Source: Mayfieldus sp963841445 (GTDB lineage: Bacteria; Actinomycetota; Thermoleophilia; Solirubrobacterales; 70-9). From it: a DNA stretch of 64,000 nt. The notes beneath the pieces are model-generated. The model saw only the letters and a program-made list of their open reading frames with translations, was not told the DNA's origin and made no database searches. The DNA lies in the NCBI GenBank assembly GCA_963841445.1, contig CAWJCP010000003.1, forward strand, positions 1-64,000, read 5' to 3'. The translations under genes and the position numbers were made by a program. Below, in pieces: positions 57,703 to 64,000 of this stretch (positions are counted from its first letter, which is position 1; every line of letters begins with the position of its first letter).

Positions 57703-58659
57703 CTACACCCCGGCGGGGACCTCCAGCTCGTGGACCTCGACTTCGGCGCGGATCCGCTCAACCTGCTCGGGGTCGACGGTTCCGGCCCCGAAGTGCCGGG
57801 TCGACTCAGCGCCGCAGGCAACCCCGTAGGCGAGGCAGTCGGGGGCCGGAGCGCCGTCGTAGAGCGCCGCGACGTAGCCGGCCAGGAACGCGTCCCCCGA
57901 TCCGACCGTGGCGACCGGCTCCTGAGGCTCGGCCCTGACCTCGTAGAAGCTTCGCCGCGACGGCTCGCCGACCACCGCGACACAGCCTTCCGAGCGAGTC
58001 ACGATGGCCTCCCCTGCCCCCAGCTCGAGTAGCTGGGTGAGCCCCGCGGCGAGGTCTCCCGGCCCCTCGAACTCATGCCCGACCAGCTCCTCGGCCTCGA
58101 GCACATTAGGGGTGATCGCCGCCGGGCCGGCGCGAACCCCGGCCAGCATCGGCTCTCCGTCGGAGTCGAGGATCACGACGATGCCGCGCTCGCGGAGCTC
58201 GCGGACGATGCGCGCATAGAGGTCCGGCTCGACCCCGGGCGGCAGGCTTCCCGCCAGCACGCAGATCCGGACGCCGCGTGCCAGGTAGTCGAGGCGGTCC
58301 AGAAAGCTCTCGATCTCGTGCGGGCTGACCTCCGGACCGCGCTCGTTGATCTCGGTCTGCTCGCCGGAGGTCGGATCGATGACAGCGAGGTTGATCCGCG
58401 ACTCGCCCGCGATCGGCGTGATGTCGTGAAGGATCGCCTCGCTGGTGAGCTCCTCGACGAGGCGCTGTCCGGTCGGGCCACCGGCGAAACCGGTGGCAAG
58501 CACCGGCCGGCCAAGCAGCGCCAGCGCCCTTGCGACGTTGATCCCCTTGCCCCCGGCGACGGTTCGGCTCTCGACCGAGCGGTGGCGGTTGCCCTGGCGA
58601 AAGTTCGGTACCGCCATCGTGCGATCGATCGCGGCATTGAGGGTGACGGTGAGGATCAT
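57703..58659 (-). CDS. PfkB-type sugar-phosphate kinase (1-phosphofructokinase/tagatose-6-phosphate kinase type)
   Basis: 318 residues. Ribokinase fold with VAGGKGINVARALALLG and the ATP/Asp motif TVGSGDAFLAGYVA (usual GAGD). ITPNVLEAEELVG and LAGSLPPGV are typical of the FruK/LacC subgroup. No PTS gene is adjacent, so the physiological sugar is unknown. Its start overlaps the carboxypeptidase stop by four bases. A strong terminator follows. Confidence 0.88.
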   Translation of the reverse strand: MILTVTLNAAIDRTMAVPNFRQGNRHRSVESRTVAGGKGINVARALALLGRPVLATGFAGGPTGQRLVEELTSEAILHDITPIAGESRINLAVIDPTSGEQTEINERGPEVSPHEIESFLDRLDYLARGVRICVLAGSLPPGVEPDLYARIVRELRERGIVVILDSDGEPMLAGVRAGPAAITPNVLEAEELVGHEFEGPGDLAAGLTQLLELGAGEAIVTRSEGCVAVVGEPSRRSFYEVRAEPQEPVATVGSGDAFLAGYVAALYDGAPAPDCLAYGVACGAESTRHFGAGTVDPEQVERIRAEVEVHELEVPAGV

Positions 58660-59918
58660 CGCCCGTCGCCTTGGGCGCCGCTGCGCCGCTGCTCTCGCAT
58701 CCTTCGCCTCTGCTCGCGACTCACTTCCATCTCCTCCTCGCTCGCGCGCGGCGGTCGTCTGCGCCGCCGCATCGCGAGTCCGACCAGCAGTATCGCGGAC
58801 GCGCCGAGCGCGATCAACGCCAGCACCGCAAGGGTGTGGCTGAGCAGCTTCTCAAGCTCGCTCGCCTCGGGGACCGCCCGCGCGGCAAGCAGCGCGGCGG
58901 CGCCGGCGACCCGCCCGTCCAGGGTGATCGTAACCCTGCCCAATCGCCGTCCCCTTCGAACCGGCCCGGTCACCTCGTCAGGGGCGCGGACCGAGGCCTG
59001 CAGCCGCTGTCCGCGGCGTACCCCGACCGTGACCGGGTGCGCGGCGCGCAGCGCAAGCTCGCCGCCGGAGTAGCGGATCGAAGGGCTCGCGAACCGCTCA
59101 CCGGACCGCACCGGGTGGCGGACCACGTACTGGCGGAAGCCGTAATCGAGCAGACGAAGGCTCTCGTCGTCGCGCTGAGCCTCGCTGGGCGCCCCGAGGA
59201 CGACCGAGATCAGCTCTACCCCCTTGCGCTTCCCGGCTCCGACCTCGACATAGCCCGCCCCGAGGGTGTGTCCGGTCTTGACCCCGTCGACCCAGGGGGC
59301 GGAATAGAGCAGCGTGTTGCGGGTCTGCACCCGCGGCGGCGGCGAAAGGCTGGCCAGAAGCGCCGTCTCGGAGTCGGCGATGCGGGCGAACTTGCGGTTC
59401 GCCAGCAGCCGACGAGCCAGCGTCGCGAGGTCGCGAGCGCTTGAGTAGTTGCCCGGGGAGTCGAGTCCGATCGGGTTTGAGTAGTGGGTATCGGAGAGGC
59501 CCAGCGCCGCGGCGGCGTTGTTCATCTCGGCGACGAACCGGGGCTGGGTGCCGCCGATCACCTGGGCCAGCGTGTGGGCGGAGTCGTTGGCGCTGCGCAG
59601 GATCAGCGAGTAGAGGAGGTCGCGGACGCTGATCGTGGTCCCGGCCGGGATCCCGAGCAGCGACTCAGCGGGGATCGCGTCGTAGGGGGCCATCTGCACT
59701 CGGCGGCCGAAGCGCAGCTCGCGCAGCGCCAGATACGCGGTCATCAGCTTGGTCGCGCTTGCGATCGGCAGCGAGCGGGCGCTGGCGCGAGCGGCGAGGA
59801 CGTCGCCGGTCCGGGCGTCGATCAGGACCCATGCCCGCGCCTCGAGCCGCGGCGCGGCGGGCGCCCTTGGCTTGGCGTCGGCCAGCGTCGGCAGCCCGAG
59901 CACGACCAGGGCCGCCAA
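58656..59918 (-). CDS. D-alanyl-D-alanine carboxypeptidase (penicillin-binding protein 5 type)
   Basis: 420 residues as called from the TTG at 59918. Catalytic SxxK in LPIASATKLMTAY, SxN in SANDSAHTLA, KTG in DGVKTGHTLGAGY. A C-terminal beta domain and a membrane anchor (LAVLALIALGASAILLVGLAM) follow, and the tail is basic. The signal peptide from the TTG lacks the usual positive residues; reading back to a CTG at 59948 adds LSRWRRLAGV and gives a normal n-region. It trims peptidoglycan pentapeptides. Confidence 0.92.
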   Translation of the reverse strand: MAALVVLGLPTLADAKPRAPAAPRLEARAWVLIDARTGDVLAARASARSLPIASATKLMTAYLALRELRFGRRVQMAPYDAIPAESLLGIPAGTTISVRDLLYSLILRSANDSAHTLAQVIGGTQPRFVAEMNNAAAALGLSDTHYSNPIGLDSPGNYSSARDLATLARRLLANRKFARIADSETALLASLSPPPRVQTRNTLLYSAPWVDGVKTGHTLGAGYVEVGAGKRKGVELISVVLGAPSEAQRDDESLRLLDYGFRQYVVRHPVRSGERFASPSIRYSGGELALRAAHPVTVGVRRGQRLQASVRAPDEVTGPVRRGRRLGRVTITLDGRVAGAAALLAARAVPEASELEKLLSHTLAVLALIALGASAILLVGLAMRRRRRPPRASEEEMEVSREQRRRMREQRRSGAQGDGR

Positions 59919-59944
59919 GACCCCGGCGAGGCGCCGCCAGCGGC

Positions 59945-60271
59945 TCAGCGGAGCTTCACCCGGTCGCCGGAGTGGATCGCCTGCGGATCCAGCCCCGGGT
60001 TCAGCTGCACCAGCACGTCGACGTCGATCCCGGTCTTCTCGGCGATCTGCGAGAGGCAGCAGTCGCCCGGCTTGACGACGTAGACCTTGCGCCGCGACTC
60101 ACCCGAGCCCTTCGACTTGCTCTGCTTCTGAGCGCTCGAATGCGACGCGTTGGATCCCGAGTCTCCGCCGCCGAGCGAGGTCGCGAGCAGGACCACGATC
60201 ACGACAAAGGTGACGAATAGGGCGACGATCGCGGCGAAGCGCGCGTTGGGGCTCTGCTTGGAGGTGTCCAT
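59945..60271 (-). CDS. Membrane-anchored LysM protein
   Basis: 108 residues. One helix (FAAIVALFVTFVVIVVLLATSL), a Ser/Gly/Lys linker and a C-terminal LysM domain (YVVKPGDCCLSQIAEKTGI, DVLVQLNPGLDPQAI, GDRVKLR). It probably binds peptidoglycan or chitin-like glycan. The gap to the carboxypeptidase is short and the two are likely co-transcribed. Confidence 0.85.
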   Translation of the reverse strand: MDTSKQSPNARFAAIVALFVTFVVIVVLLATSLGGGDSGSNASHSSAQKQSKSKGSGESRRKVYVVKPGDCCLSQIAEKTGIDVDVLVQLNPGLDPQAIHSGDRVKLR

Positions 60272-60338
60272 CTGCGCCGCTGATCCGGCAACCGCGGGAT
60301 CGTAGCGGCGACTCCGGCCCAGGTTCGGGTGTCATGGG

Positions 60339-61217
60339 TCAGGCGCCTGAGACGGCCCAGACCTCGTCCCGCAGCCGCTCCGCGGCGGCGCCGGGGTCGG
60401 GATCGCCTGCGATCGCCCGGGAGACAGGCACGAGCGCCGCCGCAGGGCCGGGGCCGAAGGCCGGCGCGAGGTCGGCCGACTGACCGCCCTGGGCACCGAC
60501 CCCGGGGGTCAGGAAGATCGCCCGCGGCATCAGCTCGCGCAGCCGCCCGATCAGCTGTGGGGCGGTGGCGCCCACAACCGCGCCCATTCCGCTCAGCTCT
60601 CCGGAGCCGGCAAGCCGCGCGGCGGCCGCGTCGACGATCGCGGCGAGGCGTTCGTGCAGCGGACCTGCGGCGGGCTCGTCCTGGATCTCTCCGGCGCCGG
60701 GATTTGTCGTTCGAACCAGCGCGAAGACCCCGGCCCCGGCCCGCGCGGCGGCGTCGATCAGCGGCTCCAGCGCGTCGGCGCCGAGCAGCGGGTTGGCGGT
60801 GAAGGCATCGGCCCCGAGCCCCACCACCGGTCCCCAGGGCGTCTCGATACCGCCGACCAGCGCCTGGCCATAAGCGGCGGCGGTCACCGGCACGTCGCCG
60901 CGCTTGCCGTCGGCGATCACCAGCAGGCCGGCGTCGCGGGCGGCGCCCGCGGTGCGCTCAAGCGCTCCCCATCCGGGGGCCCCGAGGCGCTCGAAGCAGG
61001 CGAGCTGCAGCTTCACAGCCACGCAGGCGGGCGCCGCTGCGTCGATCAACGTGCGGCAGCTCGCCAGCACCGCGGCCGCGGCCGCCTCGGCCGCGTCCTC
61101 AGCCGCTCCGACGTCGGCGCCGGAAAGGGCGGCGGGGTCCGGATCCAGGCCAAGGCAGATCTGGCTGCGGCGCTCCTCGACGAGCGCCGCGAGCCGGTCT
61201 GCGAACGGAGAGTTAAC
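60339..61217 (-). CDS. pyrF: Orotidine 5'-phosphate decarboxylase, start codon unclear
   Basis: The catalytic Lys is in LVIADGKRGDVPVTA, with FLTPGVGAQGGQ and PVSRAIAGDPDP at the C-terminus. The only canonical start, GTG at 61070, would leave 243 residues and delete the conserved N-terminal strand ICLGLDPDPAAL. The open frame continues to a GTT at 61217 (NSPFADRLAALVEERRSQ), five bases inside the HU stop region, giving 292 residues, normal for the type-2 enzyme. The start may be non-AUG or a base may be misread. It is the last step of UMP synthesis. Confidence 0.85.
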   Translation of the reverse strand, partial: VNSPFADRLAALVEERRSQICLGLDPDPAALSGADVGAAEDAAEAAAAAVLASCRTLIDAAAPACVAVKLQLACFERLGAPGWGALERTAGAARDAGLLVIADGKRGDVPVTAAAYGQALVGGIETPWGPVVGLGADAFTANPLLGADALEPLIDAAARAGAGVFALVRTTNPGAGEIQDEPAAGPLHERLAAIVDAAAARLAGSGELSGMGAVVGATAPQLIGRLRELMPRAIFLTPGVGAQGGQSADLAPAFGPGPAAALVPVSRAIAGDPDPGAAAERLRDEVWAVSGA

Positions 61218-61494
61218 CCCCCTTGACCTCTGACTTCAGAGAGGAGCCGGCGGAGAAGCGCGGAACCCTGCCGCCCGGGATCGTGATCCGCTCCCCGGTC
61301 CGGGGGTTGACGCCCTGCCGCGGTCCGCGCTCGGCGACGTGGAACTTCCCGAAGCCGGTGAAGTTCACCTCGCCGCCGCCGCGCAGCACTCCGGTGATCG
61401 CGTCGAGGACCGCGTCCACGGCCTCACCGGCAGCCTTCTTGCTGCCGAGCCTCTCGTCGTTTGCGAGTCGGTCCAGGAACTCAGCTTTGGTCAC
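61213..61494 (-). CDS. hupB: HU-family DNA-binding protein
   Basis: 93 residues, GTG with GAGGAGG upstream. Typical HU: TKAEFLDRLANDERLGSKKAAGEAVDAV, beta-arm GGEVNFTGFGKFHVAERGPRQGVNPRTG and C-terminal VPRFSAGSSLKSEV. It lacks the long Lys-rich tail of mycobacterial HupB. TAGATT (61533-61528) is a likely -10. Confidence 0.95.
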   Translation of the reverse strand: MTKAEFLDRLANDERLGSKKAAGEAVDAVLDAITGVLRGGGEVNFTGFGKFHVAERGPRQGVNPRTGERITIPGGRVPRFSAGSSLKSEVKGG

Positions 61495-61611
61495 GTCAAA
61501 TCCTCCTCGGGCCGTTGAAGTCGGGGGAATCTAACAGCGCCGTCAGGCGTTGAACGGCCGCGGTGGCCTGGCCTGGCCGAGCGAAATCCGCTCGTTGCGG
61601 GCAGCGATGGC

Positions 61612-62964
61612 CTAACTGCCGCTGACCGTCATCTCCGCGACCAGCAGCGGCGGCGTGCGCACGATCCCCCCGAAGGGCACCCAGCGCGCCTGCGAGCCCG
61701 CCTCCTGCACCGCCCGCAGCATCGAGACGAGGTCGCTGGCGATCGTGAACTCCCGCACCGGATCGGCGAGCTCGCCTCCGCTCAGCAGCCGACCCGAGGC
61801 GCCGACCGAGAAGACCCCATTGACCGGGTTGACCCCCGAGTGCAGCCCGGCGACGTCGGACACGTAGACGCCATCTCCGGCCTTCGCCAGCAGCTCCGGC
61901 GTCGACAGGCTTCCGGTCGCCAGGGTGAGGTTCGAAGCCCCAACACCGGGGGCCGACCGGTAGCCGGCGCGGGCGGCGTTGCCGGCCCGCTCGACATCGC
62001 CGCGACGAGCGGTGTAGGAGTCATAGAGAAAGGTCCGCAGCTCGCCCCCCTCGATCAGCGCCGTGCGGGCACGCGGGATTCCCTCGTCGTCGCAAGGGCT
62101 CGCGGCGAGGCCCTCGGTCACCAGCCCATCGTCGTGCAGGACCAAGGCCTCGCTCGCGACCGGCTCCCCGAGCAGCTCGGCGAACGGGGAGCGGCCCCGC
62201 TGCACGGCGTCGGCGCTGAGGCCCTGACCGATCAGTCCCGCGAAGCTCGCCGCGACCGTGGGATCGAAGACCACGGGGCAGGAGCGCGAAGGGGGCTTTC
62301 CCGCTCCGACCATCGCCGCGGCGCGCTCAGCCCCCTCGGCTCCGATCGCCTCCGGATCAAGGCCCGCCGGGGAGCGCGCGAGGTCGAACCCGAGGCCGGT
62401 CTCCTTCGATCCCTCCCCGGCCGCCAGGGCCTGCACGTACGCGTAACAGCTGCTCGCCTCATAGGCGCACTCGACTCCGGTCGTGGAGCGGATCGCGACC
62501 GCCTCGTCGGAGTCCGCATAGACGGCCTGCTCGACCGAGCCGACCCGCTCGTCGTGGGCGAGCGCCGCGTGCTCGACCGCGAGGGCAAGATCGACGACGC
62601 GATCGGCGCCCCAGTCCGAGATCGAGGGGTCGCGGAGCCCGTCGAGGCGCGGATAGTCGCCGGCTCGCTGCGGCGCCGCGGCGTGCTCGTCCTCATCGGC
62701 GACCGCGGCGGTGGTTACGGCGCGAGCCGCGAGCTCACTCAAGCCAGGCTCGGAGAGCTCGGTGCCGAATGCGTAACCGGCCCTGGCGTCGATCCAGACC
62801 CGCACGCCGACGCCGAGCGCGGTTGCCGCGGTGAGGCTCTCGACCTCGCCCCCGAAGACGCGCACCTCACGGCTGCTCTGGCTCTGCGCGTAGGCCTCGG
62901 CGTCGCCGGCACCCGCCGCGAGCGCCGCGTCGACGGCAACCTCAACCGCTCGCCGCAGCTCCAT
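61612..62964 (-). CDS. pmbA: TldE/PmbA-type subunit of the TldD/E metalloprotease
   Basis: 450 residues. The PmbA/TldE pattern EVRVFGGEVESLTAATALGVGVRV at the start, and GVYVSDVAGLHSGVNPVNGVFSVGASG near the end, are family-typical. No HExxxH zinc motif, as expected for the non-catalytic partner. It completes peptide processing or turnover with TldD; its start overlaps the tldD stop. Confidence 0.9.
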   Translation of the reverse strand: MELRRAVEVAVDAALAAGAGDAEAYAQSQSSREVRVFGGEVESLTAATALGVGVRVWIDARAGYAFGTELSEPGLSELAARAVTTAAVADEDEHAAAPQRAGDYPRLDGLRDPSISDWGADRVVDLALAVEHAALAHDERVGSVEQAVYADSDEAVAIRSTTGVECAYEASSCYAYVQALAAGEGSKETGLGFDLARSPAGLDPEAIGAEGAERAAAMVGAGKPPSRSCPVVFDPTVAASFAGLIGQGLSADAVQRGRSPFAELLGEPVASEALVLHDDGLVTEGLAASPCDDEGIPRARTALIEGGELRTFLYDSYTARRGDVERAGNAARAGYRSAPGVGASNLTLATGSLSTPELLAKAGDGVYVSDVAGLHSGVNPVNGVFSVGASGRLLSGGELADPVREFTIASDLVSMLRAVQEAGSQARWVPFGGIVRTPPLLVAEMTVSGS

Positions 62965-64000
62965 CAGACCTCGGTGCCGCCGACGGTCAGCTTGCGAATC
63001 CGCACGTGGCCCTGGCCGGTACCGACCGGCACCCGCTGGCCCGCCTTGCCGCAGATGCCGCTCTTCATCTCAAAGTCGGAGCCGACCGCGTCGATCGCGG
63101 CGAGCGCATCGAGGCAGTTGCCGATCAGGGTCGCGCCCCGGCAGGGTCTGGTCACCTTCCCGTCCTCGATCAGATAGCCCTCGGAGACGCCGAAGACGAA
63201 GTCGCCACTCGCCGGCTCGACTTGCCCACCGGCGAAGGAAACGGCGTAAAAGCCGCGACCGACCTCCGCGATCATCGCCTCGGGCTCCGCCTCGCCGGGG
63301 GCGATGTAGGTGTTGGTCATGCGCGGGATCGGGATGTCCCGGAAGCTTCCGCGCCGCCCGTTGCCGGTCGACTGGGCGCCGTCGCGCTCGGCGCTGCGGC
63401 GGTCGTACAGGAAGGAGATCAAGCGTCCCTCCTCGATTACCTTGGTCTTCTGCGTCGGCGTGCCCTCGTCGTCGATCCCGTCGCTTCCCCACTCGCCGGC
63501 GAGCTCCCCGTCGTCATAGGCGTTGACGACCGGCTCGGCCACGACCTCCCCGAGTCGCCCCTCGTAGACGCTCGCGCCCTTCTGGATGTGGTCGGCCTCG
63601 AGCCCGTGCCCGGTCATCTCGTGAAACAGCACACCGCCGAACCCGCCCCCGACCACGACCGGCATCGCGCCGGCGGGCGCCGGGGCGGCGTCGAGCAGGG
63701 TCAGCGCCTTGGCGGCCGCCTGCTCGGGGATCCGGCCCGGATCGTCCTCGAGCAGCTCGTAGCCGCGGTGCCCGCCGAGCGTCTCGGTCCCGGTCTCGAC
63801 CGAGCCGTCCCTCCTCGCTACCGCCTGGGCGCCGATCCGGACCCGGGTGCGATCGTCGGTCGCGTAGGTGCCGACGGAGTTCGCAACCGCCACCTGGCGC
63901 CGAACCTCGGCGTAGGAGACGCGCAGCTGCACGATCGCGTCACCTTGCGAGCGACCCCGCTCGTCGAGCTCGCGCAGGAGCTCGGATTTGCGCTCCGCGG
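62964..64000 (-). CDS. tldD: TldD metalloprotease, cut by the window edge
   Basis: The visible C-terminal 345 residues carry the zinc motif GVLFHEMTGHGLEAD and the family segments GRRGSFRDIPIPRMTNTYI and SEGYLIEDGKVTRPCRGATLIGN. The frame is open to base 64000 (ERKSELLRELDERGRSQ), so the first quarter lies outside. It pairs with pmbA. Confidence 0.92.
   Translation of the reverse strand, partial: AERKSELLRELDERGRSQGDAIVQLRVSYAEVRRQVAVANSVGTYATDDRTRVRIGAQAVARRDGSVETGTETLGGHRGYELLEDDPGRIPEQAAAKALTLLDAAPAPAGAMPVVVGGGFGGVLFHEMTGHGLEADHIQKGASVYEGRLGEVVAEPVVNAYDDGELAGEWGSDGIDDEGTPTQKTKVIEEGRLISFLYDRRSAERDGAQSTGNGRRGSFRDIPIPRMTNTYIAPGEAEPEAMIAEVGRGFYAVSFAGGQVEPASGDFVFGVSEGYLIEDGKVTRPCRGATLIGNCLDALAAIDAVGSDFEMKSGICGKAGQRVPVGTGQGHVRIRKLTVGGTEV

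Noticed and set aside
1..64000. tRNA, rRNA, CRISPR, integrase, transposase or phage genes
   Set aside because: No cloverleaf with a CCA end, no regularly spaced direct repeats, and no mobile-element protein motifs were found on either strand by eye.

Overview
The window reads as a chromosomal segment of a very GC-rich actinobacterium. The best guess, from gene content and not from any search, is the class Thermoleophilia (Solirubrobacterales and relatives). Supporting signs are GTG and TTG starts, many leaderless genes with a TANNNT -10 box just before the start codon, a c-di-AMP riboswitch ahead of an M23 peptidase, a GuaB3-guaA pair, a GH63 mannosylglycerate/glucosylglycerate hydrolase, and actinobacterial-style cytochrome oxidase genes. 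I see no rRNA, tRNA, CRISPR array, transposase, integrase or plasmid/phage gene. Region by region: 1-7.7 kb holds a membrane-protein fragment, a Rossmann protein, and a fatty-acid/CoA catabolism run (thiolase, class IV aminotransferase, acyl-CoA dehydrogenase, enoyl-CoA hydratase, 3-hydroxyacyl-CoA dehydrogenase) that ends against an EamA exporter. 7.7-13 kb carries thioredoxin reductase, a flippase-like membrane protein with a PAP2-type phosphatase, and an SCP2 + R2-like diiron fusion protein. 13.1-18.2 kb is a respiratory-type cluster: a subunit II homologue without CuA ligands, a subunit I homologue that has lost nearly all heme and CuB ligands, heme A synthase (ctaA), heme O synthase (ctaB), and two small membrane proteins. 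18.3-23.6 kb has a CBS protein, a diheme lipoprotein cytochrome c, a Usp-like protein, two MlaE/YrbE permeases and their GntR regulator. 23.7-28 kb is the intact cytochrome c oxidase operon (ctaC, ctaD, a Usp-like gene, ctaE). 28-36.8 kb has a glycosyltransferase, small secreted/lipoproteins, an AtzG-like/amidase pair, a DrrAB-type ABC exporter with two permeases, and the GH63 hydrolase. 36.9-49.6 kb, all on the minus strand, carries housekeeping genes: infA, enoyl-CoA hydratase, HIT protein, tRNA nucleotidyltransferase/poly(A) polymerase, alr, a CBS protein, nnr, a DUF3352 lipoprotein, glmS, glmM, rpsI and rplM. 49.7-54.6 kb has the riboswitch-controlled M23 peptidase and a zinc/metal cluster (YcgR/YcgQ-like permease pair, Fur-family regulator with a palindromic operator, ZIP transporter). 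54.7-64 kb holds guaA, guaB3, a PfkB sugar kinase, a D,D-carboxypeptidase, a LysM protein, pyrF, an HU protein and pmbA/tldD. Three things stand out. First, the 13-15.7 kb pair looks like a complete heme-copper-oxidase scaffold stripped of its redox centres, yet it keeps its own operon with ctaA/ctaB. Second, the intergenic gaps carry at least three families of palindromic, modular repeats. One (five copies of 118-127 bp, mostly between convergent genes) shows compensatory stem changes. One sits directly in front of start codons (trxB, ctaA, amidase, alr). One carries an identical 27-base block beginning ATGGGCCGCG. Third, at least fourteen genes show a TANNNT box 6-8 bases before the start codon, sometimes built from the stop codon of the upstream gene. 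Seven conserved genes are broken by nine single-base insertions, always +1 and never -1, which points to sequencing or assembly error and not to real pseudogenes.
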